Below, piece by piece: positions 36,430 to 44,287 of a DNA stretch of 64,000 nt. This DNA is from Pedobacter sp. Leaf41 (GTDB lineage Bacteria > Bacteroidota > Bacteroidia > Sphingobacteriales > Sphingobacteriaceae). Position 1 is the stretch's first letter. Each line of letters opens with the position of its first letter. Both the position numbers and the translations under genes were made by a program. The stretch is from NCBI RefSeq assembly GCF_001422545.1, contig NZ_LMLE01000001.1:596830-660829 (forward strand), written 5' to 3'. A model generated the notes under the pieces. It was not told where the DNA came from and ran no database searches. It was given only the letters and a program-made list of their open reading frames with translations.

Positions 36430-36460
36430 AAAGCCTCGGTAAACCCGGGGCTTTATTTTT
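36430..36460 (+). terminator. Rho-independent terminator after the carbonic anhydrase gene
   Basis: AAGCCTCGG (36431-36439) and CCGGGGCTT (36445-36453) pair with one T-G pair and are followed by TTATTTTTC. The right arm reaches the stop of the opposing small gene. Confidence 0.7.
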
Positions 36461-36713
36461 CTTCGCTATTTGGCATGTTACCAGCTTCTCCTTTATTGCC
36501 TTTTTCGGCATCTGCACGTGCCTCTTCCGATCCAAAATCACCTCTTCCGAAATCTCTTCCTAAGTGGCCTGCATCAGATTTTACTTTGTTTTTATCGCTC
36601 TGCTCATCACTACGGTGACGTGGCACTTGTTGATCGGGCATATTAGATCTCTCGGCCGAATTATCAATATTTTTATCTCCTAAATTTGAGTTTTTTTCTT
36701 CCTGATTTTCCAT
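36453..36713 (-). CDS. Small hydrophilic protein of unknown function
   Basis: This 86-residue, highly charged, disordered-looking protein is rich in Glu, Lys, Asp, Asn and Gly, with no hydrophobic core (phrases DAGHLGRDFGRGDFG and DAEKGNKGEAG). The composition resembles stress- or desiccation-related hydrophilins, but no family motif is certain. It begins at a normal ATG and ends within the arm of the terminator that also serves the carbonic anhydrase gene. The long clean frame in an otherwise repeat-rich region supports it as a real gene. Confidence 0.55.
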   Translation of the reverse strand: MENQEEKNSNLGDKNIDNSAERSNMPDQQVPRHRSDEQSDKNKVKSDAGHLGRDFGRGDFGSEEARADAEKGNKGEAGNMPNSEEK

Positions 36714-36822
36714 GGTATTTTTATTTATCTATAGAACAGTTAAACCCTGTGATAGTTTTGCGGGATTTGGAAATGAATGTTTCGCACTTTGTGGATACTG
36801 TGGTCCCGCCATTCGTTCCAAT
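36714..36822. other. Spacer left of the large palindrome
   Basis: No gene or recognisable element was found here. Together with the palindrome and its partners, it fills the 358-base gap before pruA. Confidence 0.35.
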
Positions 36823-36898
36823 CTTTTTGTTCGCAAAGTTACTAACTCTAAATATGCACGTGCAAATTAGAGTTAGTAACTTTAAAAGCAACAAAAAG
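36823..36898. repeat. Large nested palindrome upstream of the pruA terminator
   Basis: The 76-bp element has perfect 17-bp arms (AAAGTTACTAACTCTAA at 36835-36851, TTAGAGTTAGTAACTTT at 36867-36883). The 15-nt loop contains the palindrome TGCACGTGCA. Additional outer arms are CTTTTTGTT (36823-36831) and AACAAAAAG (36890-36898). Confidence 0.75.
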
Positions 36899-36911
36899 GA
36901 TTTTCCCTATT

Positions 36912-36958
36912 GTCGGGTTTAATAATAAAAAAAAAGTGCCTTTTACATAAAACCCGAC
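36912..36958. repeat. Inverted repeat GTCGGGTTT
   Basis: Perfect 9-bp arms, GTCGGGTTT (36912-36920) and AAACCCGAC (36950-36958), flank an A-rich loop. The left arm context CTATTGTCGGGT recurs near 8535. Confidence 0.55.
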
Positions 36959-37000
36959 TGTCGTTAACCTTTCGTCTGCTTTTGCTTTCTAAATCCTTTG

Positions 37001-37032
37001 AAAAGAAAAACCCCTGATTGCTCAGGGGTTTT
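37001..37032 (-). terminator. Rho-independent terminator of pruA
   Basis: AAAACCCCTG and CAGGGGTTTT form a perfect 10-bp hairpin with a 6-nt loop. On the minus strand it is followed by TTTTTCTTTT, 40 bases past the pruA stop. Confidence 0.85.
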
Positions 37033-37072
37033 ATAATATATTGATTCTTATACAAGCTCAGCATGAACAATC

Positions 37073-38707
37073 TTAATCTTCAGCTAAGAACGGATAGCGA
37101 TAATCAGTTGGCGATTCAAAAACTTCTTTAATGGTACGTGGAGAAACCCAACGCAATAAATTAATCATCGAACCTGCTTTATCATTAGTACCCGAACCCC
37201 TGGCGCCGCCAAATGGCTGCTGACCAACAACAGCCCCGGTACATTTATCGTTGATGTAAAAATTACCAGCCGAGTTGCGTAAAGCATGACTTGCCTTATC
37301 AATCGCATAGCGATCTTGTGCAATTAATGCACCTGTTAAAGCATATGGAGAGGTTGTATCAATCACTTCCAAAATTGAATCAAAATCTTTGTCAGCATAC
37401 ACGTAAACCGTTAAAACAGGACCGAACAATTCTTCGCACATGGTGGTGTATTTCGGGTCGTCGACTACTAAAACGGTTGGCTCAACAAAATAACCTTTGC
37501 TCTTATCATAATTACCACCGGCAATAATTTCTACACCTGTATCTTTTTTAGCTTGATCAATATATTTAGCCAACTTATCAAAAGAGCGTTCATCAATAAC
37601 GGCGTTAATGAAGTTGGTAAAATCTTCGGTGCCACCCATTTTAAACGAGGCGATATCGCGAAGCATTTGTTCTTTAATTTCTGGCCAAAGGCTTTCAGCA
37701 ATGTAAACACGACTTGCAGCCGAACATTTTTGCCCTTGATATTCGAATGCACCACGAACAATGGCTGTGCTGGCAATGTCAGTTTGTGCAGAAGGATGAA
37801 CTAGTATGAAATCCTTTCCCCCAGTTTCGCCCACAATACGAGGGTAAGATTTGTATTTGTGGATATTTGTTCCAATCGTTTTCCAAATTTCCTGGAACAC
37901 TTTTGTAGACCCAGTAAAGTGAATACCCGCAAAATCAGCATGATTAAAAATCACCTCACCTGTTTCTGGTCCGTCGGCGTAAACTAAATTCACAACACCA
38001 TCTGGTAAGCCAGCCTCACGGAAAATTTCCATTAAAAGGTTAGCCGCATAAACCTGTGTATCGGCAGGTTTCCAAACCACAACATTTCCCATCATCGCTG
38101 CCGAGGCAGGTAAATTTGCCGCAATTGCGGTGAAGTTGAAAGGTGTTAAAGCAAAAACGAAACCTTCAAGTGGGCGTTGTTCCACTCTATTCCAGCTTCC
38201 ACGAGGCGAAACCGGAGGTTGTTGTTTGTAAATATCGGCCATGTAACTTACGTTAAAACGTAAGAAATCAATCAGCTCACAAGCGGCATCAATTTCTGCC
38301 TGATAAGCATTTTTACTTTGACCTAACATCGTTGCAGCGTTTAGCTTATAACGGTATTTGCCTGCAATTAAATCAGCAGCTTTTAAAAATATTGCTGCTC
38401 TATGTTCCCACGAAAGGTTTTCCCAATCTTGTTTTGCAGCCAAAGCTGCATCAATTGCTTGTGTAATGTGTGTTTTATCGCCAATGCTAAATTGAGCTAA
38501 AATATGTTTATGATCATGTGGTGGAACAACTTTACCTTTTTTATCGGTATGAACTTGTTTGCCTCCAATGTACATCGGAATGTCTTGTTCGTGTGAGCGA
38601 GCCTCGGCAAGTGCTTCCTTCAAAAGTACACGTTCTTTACTGCCTGGGCCATAATTTAATATAGGTTCGTTTACCGGAGTGGGTACGTTAAAAAATCCTT
38701 TAAGCAT
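37073..38707 (-). CDS. pruA: L-glutamate gamma-semialdehyde dehydrogenase (1-pyrroline-5-carboxylate dehydrogenase)
   Basis: This 544-residue aldehyde dehydrogenase has the general base Glu294 in GETGGKDF and the catalytic Cys328 in YQGQKCSAASR. NAD binding is supported by FTGSTKVF (264-271). The length, the start (MLKGFFNVPTPVNEP) and the phrase GGARGSGTNDKAG match the stand-alone PruA group, which makes glutamate in proline degradation, rather than other aldehyde dehydrogenases. The proline dehydrogenase partner is not in the window. A -7 element (TATCTTTG on the minus strand, 38730-38737) lies 23 bases upstream. Confidence 0.93.
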   Translation of the reverse strand: MLKGFFNVPTPVNEPILNYGPGSKERVLLKEALAEARSHEQDIPMYIGGKQVHTDKKGKVVPPHDHKHILAQFSIGDKTHITQAIDAALAAKQDWENLSWEHRAAIFLKAADLIAGKYRYKLNAATMLGQSKNAYQAEIDAACELIDFLRFNVSYMADIYKQQPPVSPRGSWNRVEQRPLEGFVFALTPFNFTAIAANLPASAAMMGNVVVWKPADTQVYAANLLMEIFREAGLPDGVVNLVYADGPETGEVIFNHADFAGIHFTGSTKVFQEIWKTIGTNIHKYKSYPRIVGETGGKDFILVHPSAQTDIASTAIVRGAFEYQGQKCSAASRVYIAESLWPEIKEQMLRDIASFKMGGTEDFTNFINAVIDERSFDKLAKYIDQAKKDTGVEIIAGGNYDKSKGYFVEPTVLVVDDPKYTTMCEELFGPVLTVYVYADKDFDSILEVIDTTSPYALTGALIAQDRYAIDKASHALRNSAGNFYINDKCTGAVVGQQPFGGARGSGTNDKAGSMINLLRWVSPRTIKEVFESPTDYRYPFLAED

Positions 38708-38729
38708 ATTTTATTTTTTATGATTTAAG

Positions 38730-38737
38730 CAAAGATA
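38730..38737 (-). promoter_or_regulatory. Bacteroidota -7 promoter element of pruA
   Basis: The minus strand reads TATCTTTG, a full match to TAnnTTTG, 23 bases before the start codon. This suggests pruA is expressed separately from the PKS cluster that ends just upstream. Confidence 0.5.
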
Positions 38738-38805
38738 AGGCTTTTTGAGGGATGCAATTCTATTATTCTGTAAAGAAAATAGAGGATTATTCTCGTTTTA
38801 GACAG

Positions 38806-39354
38806 TCAAACTTTTAAAAAAGCGATGCATAAATATCCTCCATCGTGGCTAATCGAAGCCATGTGTTTTTGCTGTGTTTTTTTATTTATTACCTCCGGAA
38901 GATGGTTTTTGTCTTTTTGTAATGAATAGTTGGTGGAATCTGTAAAAGCAACTGAATATTCTGCATTGTTTTTATGATGATGGACAGATAAATGATCCAG
39001 CACCAACGTGCCAGAATAAGCAAGCGTATGGATATAATTTTTGCTTATTTCGGTTTTTGTAAAAAAAGTTTGGCCATTCCGTATCACCACGCCACTCGCA
39101 CTGTTGGTGCAAGAACTGAAGAGTGCACATTCGAAAGCCTGGGGATTAAAAAGCCTTTCGGACGTTAACCGATTATAACACTTATAGGCTGCTTCTTTCA
39201 TGCTCCACAACACCCACACCATTGTATCTTCGCTTTTGGAACTATTTATAAGTTCCAGCTCTCTGGCGGAAAAAATTTTATTGAGGTAGCCTTTTCTCCG
39301 CCAATTGTAATGAAGTTTTGCAAACTTCAAATCTACAATATCATTACCCAGCAT
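38806..39354 (-). CDS. 4'-phosphopantetheinyl transferase superfamily protein
   Basis: This 182-residue protein starts at MLGNDIVDL; a start 7 codons earlier is possible. It has the two PPTase hallmarks: GNDIVDL (Asp5/Asp8) and WSMKEAAYK (residues 50-58, Lys53-Glu54 and Lys58). It should attach phosphopantetheine to a carrier protein, most simply the ACP encoded directly before it, whose gene it overlaps by 11 bases. Its place as last gene of the type III PKS cluster points to a dedicated activator. The C-terminal part (about 140-182) is less conserved. Confidence 0.82.
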   Translation of the reverse strand: MLGNDIVDLKFAKLHYNWRRKGYLNKIFSARELELINSSKSEDTMVWVLWSMKEAAYKCYNRLTSERLFNPQAFECALFSSCTNSASGVVIRNGQTFFTKTEISKNYIHTLAYSGTLVLDHLSVHHHKNNAEYSVAFTDSTNYSLQKDKNHLPEVINKKTQQKHMASISHDGGYLCIAFLKV

Positions 39355-39604
39355 TTTCCTGACGTTTACTCTCAATAATATCCACTGTAGCTTTAACTGT
39401 CAGCATTTTTGCCATCGAATCGTTATCTATTTCGATATTAAACCGATCTTCAACATCAAGCACAATATCAACCAGGTTGGCAGAATTTATTTTTAGATCT
39501 TTTAAAAAATCAGTGTCATCATCAATACTTTGCAAAGCGATGGTTTCTTCGCTGTATGGGGTAATGATATTTTTAAGTTCTGCAATAATTTCTTCTTTAC
39601 TCAT
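39344..39604 (-). CDS. Acyl carrier protein of the type III PKS cluster
   Basis: This 86-residue ACP starts at MSKEEIIAELKN. The frame is open for ten more codons upstream, but that part lies inside the ketosynthase gene and is rejected. The four-helix pattern is clear, with the attachment site at Ser41 in INSANLVDI. The motif is NSA rather than the usual DSL, while the following hydrophobic helix and ED-FNIEI stretch are normal. It overlaps the ketosynthase gene by 8 bases and the PPTase gene by 11. It probably carries an acyl chain for the polyketide synthase. Confidence 0.85.
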   Translation of the reverse strand: MSKEEIIAELKNIITPYSEETIALQSIDDDTDFLKDLKINSANLVDIVLDVEDRFNIEIDNDSMAKMLTVKATVDIIESKRQENAG

Positions 39605-40883
39605 AATTGTATTTCTTAAGGATGATACATGCATTTACATCGCCAAAACCGAAACTTGCTTTGGCCAGGTAATTAAATTGTTTGTTGATCAACTGCTGTG
39701 GAATTCGCGATTCGTCAATTAAGTCGGCTATGGCCGGATTTAAATCTTCGCAGTTAACGTTTGGAAAGATAAAGCCTTCGCTTAATTGGAGCACAGAAGC
39801 TACTGTTTCTATGCTTCCGGCTGCGCTAATACAATGGCCCACCAAACCTTTAAGCGAATTAATATAGGGAAATTTATCTTTCGATGTATTTAGGGCAGCT
39901 TTCCAATTTTCAATCTCCAGCGCATCTTTAGTGGTAGCAGTTAAATGCCCGTTTATCACCTCTATTTCATCAGCCCGAATGCCAGCATTATCGATAGCTT
40001 TTTTGATGCATCTTTGTACAGCAACCGGGTTTGGCGCAGTCATTGTGCCTAGGCCGCGTTGGCCGCCAGAGTTTAAATCGCCTCCTAAAACTTCAGCGTA
40101 AATTGGTGCGTTACGTAACAATGCGCTTTCAAGCGACTCCAGTACGAGTGCACCAGCGCCACTTCCAGGTACAAATCCACTGGCAGTTGCGCTCATTGGC
40201 CGGCTACCTTTTTCCGGCTCAGCATTGTGTTTATAATTGCAAACTTTCATGGCATCAAAGCCGCCCCAAATGTAAGGGCCGCTATCACTGGTGCTTCCTG
40301 CAAGCATCCGTTTTGCTCTACCCGATTTAATTCGATCATAAGCCAGTAAAATACTTTCCACACCAGTTGCACAGGCAGATGAATTGGTGCTCACCTGGTT
40401 GCCCAGACCAATTTTGCCTGCAATAAATGCACTTACGCCACTAGCCATCGTTTGCACCACTACAGAACTACCAAGCTTTCGTATTTCCATATCATCGATT
40501 TTGTTAATAGCCCATCGAAATTTATCTATCCCGGAGGTACCTGTGCCGAAAATGGTTCCACTATCCCAATCTGGTTCATTGATGTCGCTAAGCTTCAGGC
40601 CGGCATTTTCCCATGCATCTAAAGCCGCAATTACACCATAAATGATGCCTGTACTGTTAAGGTTTTTTAATTCAAGTGGACTGAAATATTGTGCAATTCT
40701 ATCTTCTGTAAGTGGAGGTTTGCCTGCTATTTGGCATGAAAATCCAAGCGCTTCTAAATCGCTTTGATGTGTAATGCCTGAGATGCCATTTTTAAGCGCA
40801 TGCACAAAATCGGGGATGTTGGTAGCGTTCGGAGCACAAACACCTAAACCTGTTATCACAACTCTTTTGTTATCCATTGCCAT
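39597..40883 (-). CDS. Beta-ketoacyl-ACP synthase (FabF-like) of the type III PKS cluster
   Basis: This 428-residue ketosynthase has the full catalytic set: Cys171 (SSACATGVES), His313 (INGHLTATTKD) and His350 (VGHCISAAGS). Two usually invariant phrases are changed. The first-His segment reads NGHLTATTKD instead of NAHGTSTPxxD. The C-terminal gating loop reads FGFGDVN instead of FGFGGTN. Both could alter chain or carrier choice. A start two codons later (MDNKRVV) is also possible. It overlaps the dehydratase gene upstream by 14 bases and the ACP gene downstream by 8. It likely extends or primes the acyl chain on the cluster's own ACP. Confidence 0.88.
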   Translation of the reverse strand: MAMDNKRVVITGLGVCAPNATNIPDFVHALKNGISGITHQSDLEALGFSCQIAGKPPLTEDRIAQYFSPLELKNLNSTGIIYGVIAALDAWENAGLKLSDINEPDWDSGTIFGTGTSGIDKFRWAINKIDDMEIRKLGSSVVVQTMASGVSAFIAGKIGLGNQVSTNSSACATGVESILLAYDRIKSGRAKRMLAGSTSDSGPYIWGGFDAMKVCNYKHNAEPEKGSRPMSATASGFVPGSGAGALVLESLESALLRNAPIYAEVLGGDLNSGGQRGLGTMTAPNPVAVQRCIKKAIDNAGIRADEIEVINGHLTATTKDALEIENWKAALNTSKDKFPYINSLKGLVGHCISAAGSIETVASVLQLSEGFIFPNVNCEDLNPAIADLIDESRIPQQLINKQFNYLAKASFGFGDVNACIILKKYNYE

Positions 40884-41316
40884 GTCGAATTAGCATACCT
40901 GCAATAGTTCCTTTACACAATATTTCACCGATCGAATTTTTCATCGTAACCTTGCAGCTTAATTTATTAAACCTGAAATATGTTTTTTCACTGGTTACCC
41001 AAACTTTATCTCCGGGATAAACAGGTTTTAGAAATTCTATTGAGTTCGAAGTCATAGCAAAAGCGGGTTTAGTGTTAGCCTCCTGATCTTTTAATAAATA
41101 AATTCCAAAACAAACCAAACCAATCTGTGCCATTGTTTCTGTCAATATTACTCCTGGCGTAACTGGATTATTCTCGAAGTGGCTCTCATAAAAAACTAAA
41201 TCCCTTTTGAATAAATAGGTGCCAGTAATTCCATTTTCGTCGAATTTTAATATTTCATCAACGAAAAGGAAATCTTTCCCATAGGGCATTCTTGCAAGTA
41301 TTTCCGTAGCGGTCAT
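40870..41316 (-). CDS. FabZ-like hotdog dehydratase/thioesterase of the type III PKS cluster
   Basis: This 148-residue hotdog-fold protein starts at MTATEILARMPYG, one base after the PKS stop; a longer frame reaches back into the PKS gene and is less likely. The FabZ-type active site is intact: His46 in SHFENNPVTPG and Glu60 in ILTETMAQIG. It most likely dehydrates a 3-hydroxyacyl-ACP, with thioesterase or other acyl handling as an alternative. No ketoreductase gene is present in the cluster, so the hydroxy form would have to come from a reductase elsewhere (FabG-like). Confidence 0.8.
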   Translation of the reverse strand: MTATEILARMPYGKDFLFVDEILKFDENGITGTYLFKRDLVFYESHFENNPVTPGVILTETMAQIGLVCFGIYLLKDQEANTKPAFAMTSNSIEFLKPVYPGDKVWVTSEKTYFRFNKLSCKVTMKNSIGEILCKGTIAGMLIRHGNG

Positions 41317-41317
41317 A

Positions 41318-42370
41318 TCACCATTGTAAGAGGATTCGTTGCGCAGAAAATCCTGGTCCAAAACTTAACATTAATCCATTTTCTCCTGCTGCAGGTTGTT
41401 TATCAAGATATCGCTCCAAAACATATAAAACTGTGGCGCTACTCATATTTCCGTAAAGCCTTAGTACTTCTTTGGTTTCATTAATGTTTTTCCCTAATTC
41501 GCTAAACAAAGCTTCCACCACCTGAATTATTTTTTTACCTCCGGGATGAAATATAAGGTGGTCGATATCCTTAATTTCAAGATTGTTTTTTGCTAAGAAG
41601 GGATGGATAATCTGTGGGAAATGGGCGGCAATTGTTTCCGGAACCTCAATATCCAAAACCATTTGCAGACCTGAATTGGTCAGTTTGAATCCCATCATCT
41701 CCTCTGCATCGTAAAAGTGATACATTTCTTCAGCTAAAATTTTTGGTCCTTCGTCATTTTCGTTTGAGCTTAACAATACACAAGCGGCACCATCACCAAA
41801 AATGGCTGCACTGACAATGTTGGCCATCGAAAAATCGTTCAGCAGAAACGTTGATGTTGGCGATTCAACCGCAACAACTGCTGCCCGTTTGCCTGGATTG
41901 GATTTTAAAAAGTTTTTGGCATAAATCATTCCTGAAACACCTGCGGCGCAACCCATTTCGGTTACTGGCAGCCGCACAATATCTTGCCGAAGCTTCAGGT
42001 TGTTGATCAGGTAGGCATCAAGAGATGGGATCATAATGCCTGTGCAACTTACGGTGATGATATAATCTAAATCCTCTGGTTGCCACGCTGCCTTTTCAAG
42101 TGCGTTTTTTAAACATTGGCTTCCAAGTTTTATACCCTCTCTTGCATAAATATTATTTCGCTCCTCAAAACTTAAATCGCTAAAAACCTCTTCTGGCGAC
42201 ATGAACGAATAACGTCTATCAACGGCAGCGCCTTCGAAAATTTTTTTTACTTTTCTAACAAAGCGTTCATCATGATCTTTTAGCCAGCCATCTAAAAATG
42301 GAATAATATCTGCTGTTTCTCGCCAAAAGTCGGGTAAGGCTTTGGCTACTGCTTTTACAACTACGCTCAT
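41318..42370 (-). CDS. Type III polyketide synthase (chalcone/stilbene synthase family)
   Basis: This 350-residue type III PKS has the full triad of the family: Cys141 (TEMGCAAGVSG), His275 (IFHPGGKK) and Asn308 (LYGNMSSATV). The closing block LMLSFGPGFSAQRILL matches the family's GFGPG loop. Such enzymes take an acyl-CoA or acyl-ACP starter, add malonyl units and release a resorcinol, pyrone or phloroglucinol product. The nearby ACP, ketosynthase and dehydratase suggest a fatty-acid-like starter, as for alkylresorcinol or alkylpyrone synthases. It overlaps the methyltransferase gene by 4 bases (ATGA). Confidence 0.92.
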   Translation of the reverse strand: MSVVVKAVAKALPDFWRETADIIPFLDGWLKDHDERFVRKVKKIFEGAAVDRRYSFMSPEEVFSDLSFEERNNIYAREGIKLGSQCLKNALEKAAWQPEDLDYIITVSCTGIMIPSLDAYLINNLKLRQDIVRLPVTEMGCAAGVSGMIYAKNFLKSNPGKRAAVVAVESPTSTFLLNDFSMANIVSAAIFGDGAACVLLSSNENDEGPKILAEEMYHFYDAEEMMGFKLTNSGLQMVLDIEVPETIAAHFPQIIHPFLAKNNLEIKDIDHLIFHPGGKKIIQVVEALFSELGKNINETKEVLRLYGNMSSATVLYVLERYLDKQPAAGENGLMLSFGPGFSAQRILLQW

Positions 42371-43080
42371 ATTGTCTTAATAATCCATTGATATCGAAAA
42401 GCCCACTTCCACTTGATTGAGCTGTAATTAAAATTCAATTCTTTTGTATATTTTTCTAAATCTTCCCGCTTAAAACCACGGAGTATTGAGACTAAACCAT
42501 CTTCTCTTGACATGTGATTTAAGCCGAATACAAAACACAAGGCTTGAAAAAGCCGGTAAGCTAAGGCGCTTCTTTCCAAATCATTAATCACAATGCCGAC
42601 TTTAGCAGAAGATTTAAACCGATTTAAAAGGTGAATTATCTCTTCATCTTTGAAATGGTGCAAGGTTAGTGTGCAAATAAAAATGTCACAGTATTCTTCC
42701 GTAACCGAATCGTCAAAAATATCTCTACACAGATAAGTGATATTGGAATAATTTTTTGATAAACTTTCTGCGTGATCGATGGTAAATTGATTCGCATCTA
42801 TTCCAGTCAAACTAAAATTCAAGTTATTTTTATCCGCATAATCTGCCAAAGTCCTGAGCATGTCGCCATTGCCGCAACCTATATCAGTAATACGCATCAA
42901 TTCGGTTTTTGGTTTGTTTTTTAGTAAGGTTTTTATGCCATCGAGCGTAACTTGATTGCCCCCTAATAACTTATTAATACTGGCGATTTTGTCTAATGCA
43001 TCACGCAGAATGTCTCCTTTCATTTCAAAGTCATCCATTAATTCTGGCGCAGTACTTCTAAACTTTGTATTTATCGACAT
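42367..43080 (-). CDS. SAM-dependent methyltransferase of the type III PKS cluster
   Basis: This 237-residue class I methyltransferase has motif I at ITDIGCGNGDML (Asp66, Gly68, Gly70), motif II-like GIDANQF (about 99-105) and motif III-like DIFICTLTLHHF near 130-141. Its shape resembles UbiE-like and small-molecule O/C-methyltransferases. The gene is wedged between the FAD oxidoreductase gene (sharing one base, TAATG) and the PKS gene (ATGA overlap), so it should methylate the polyketide product or an intermediate, comparable to SrsB in the Streptomyces srs phenolic-lipid cluster. The acceptor atom is not known. Confidence 0.85.
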   Translation of the reverse strand: MSINTKFRSTAPELMDDFEMKGDILRDALDKIASINKLLGGNQVTLDGIKTLLKNKPKTELMRITDIGCGNGDMLRTLADYADKNNLNFSLTGIDANQFTIDHAESLSKNYSNITYLCRDIFDDSVTEEYCDIFICTLTLHHFKDEEIIHLLNRFKSSAKVGIVINDLERSALAYRLFQALCFVFGLNHMSREDGLVSILRGFKREDLEKYTKELNFNYSSIKWKWAFRYQWIIKTI

Positions 43081-44210
43081 TAGTTGTTTATTGTAATTGG
43101 TTGTCCATGGGTATGTTTAATTATCTTGTTCAGTATAAATGGCATTGCATGTAAAGAAATCATGGCTATATTTTCATAAGTATTGGTTTTTAAAATATGG
43201 CTTAAAATTCTTCCAAACTTTAATCTATTTTTAAAGAGTTTTTGCCATTCTTCCGTATATTCTTTTTCCAGAATGGCTCTTTGTGAGTGATTTACAATTT
43301 GCTTTGCAATTAATTCGCTTGCTATTTTAGCGCTATGGATTGCCATTGCCATACCGTTTCCACAAAGTGGATGAATTAAACCGGCAGTATCGCCAATCAT
43401 CAAAATATGGTTTGATATTGGTTCCTTGGCGGCGAAAGATATCTGACTGATCGTTAGCGGTGCATCGAAAAGCATTTCTGAACCTTCAAGAATTTTTTTT
43501 AGATTACTGTTTTTATACAGTACATTTTCTTGAAAAGCCAATATATTTTTTTGTCGTTTAAAGCTTTCATAATTTGCCAAATAACAAACGTTTACATTAT
43601 TATTTTCGACTTTTGAAACGCCACAATATCCCCCATCAAAGTTATTTAGGCTAACCGTATGGTTCGGAAAATCACATTTGTAATGTGCTTTAACTGCTAA
43701 ATAAGGAGATTTTTTGTTGATGAAATTTCGATTTAGTTTTACATCGATTGACGAACGTTTTCCATAAGCACCTATTACGTACGCAGCACTGTAATTTTCT
43801 CCAGCAATTGTTTCTACCAAAAATTCATCTTTGAGGTAAAGCACATTTGATACCGTATTTTCGATCACATTCACGCCTCTGGCGATAGCTAATTTATACA
43901 AGTGATAATCAAGCGTGTAACGGCTCAAACCGAATCCCCCAAGAGGTAAGGTGGTATTAATCTCTTTTCCGGAGATGGAGGTAAATTGTAAGTCGGTAAT
44001 TTGAGGTGGGAAGAAAGTTGCGATATCAATACCAAGCCAATTAAAATAGGGTAGAACCTCGTTTGAAATATACTCTCCGCAAACTTTGTGTTGAGGATAA
44101 GTAGATTTCTCGATTAGGGTAACGTCAAAACCTAATTTATTAAGGTGAAGCGACGCCGTTAAGCCTGCTAAGCCACCTCCAATAATTAAGATTTCTGTTT
44201 TAAGTGGCAT
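43080..44210 (-). CDS. FAD-dependent oxidoreductase (geranylgeranyl reductase/UbiH-like) of the type III PKS cluster
   Basis: This 376-residue flavoprotein has a Rossmann loop GGGLAGL (residues 11-17), the phrase KVCGEYISNEV (about 42-52) typical of the geranylgeranyl reductase-like group, and the flavin-binding MIGDTAGLIHPLCGNGMAMAI block near residue 271. These enzymes either reduce isolated double bonds or hydroxylate aromatics. Next to a type III PKS and a methyltransferase, ring hydroxylation on the way to a quinone (SrsC-like) is a good guess, with double-bond reduction the other option. It probably shares a transcript with the sterol desaturase-like gene 77 bases upstream. Confidence 0.86.
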   Translation of the reverse strand: MPLKTEILIIGGGLAGLTASLHLNKLGFDVTLIEKSTYPQHKVCGEYISNEVLPYFNWLGIDIATFFPPQITDLQFTSISGKEINTTLPLGGFGLSRYTLDYHLYKLAIARGVNVIENTVSNVLYLKDEFLVETIAGENYSAAYVIGAYGKRSSIDVKLNRNFINKKSPYLAVKAHYKCDFPNHTVSLNNFDGGYCGVSKVENNNVNVCYLANYESFKRQKNILAFQENVLYKNSNLKKILEGSEMLFDAPLTISQISFAAKEPISNHILMIGDTAGLIHPLCGNGMAMAIHSAKIASELIAKQIVNHSQRAILEKEYTEEWQKLFKNRLKFGRILSHILKTNTYENIAMISLHAMPFILNKIIKHTHGQPITINN

Positions 44211-44287
44211 AAAGGATTACAGATATACAAGGTAACACTTTATATCTGTCCTTTGTTCAAAATTTGTTAGGGGGCTTATATTTGAAG

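Noticed and set aside
36686..37070. Two short frames within the palindrome region before pruA
   Set aside because: They follow the inverted repeats and an A-run and show no coding pattern.
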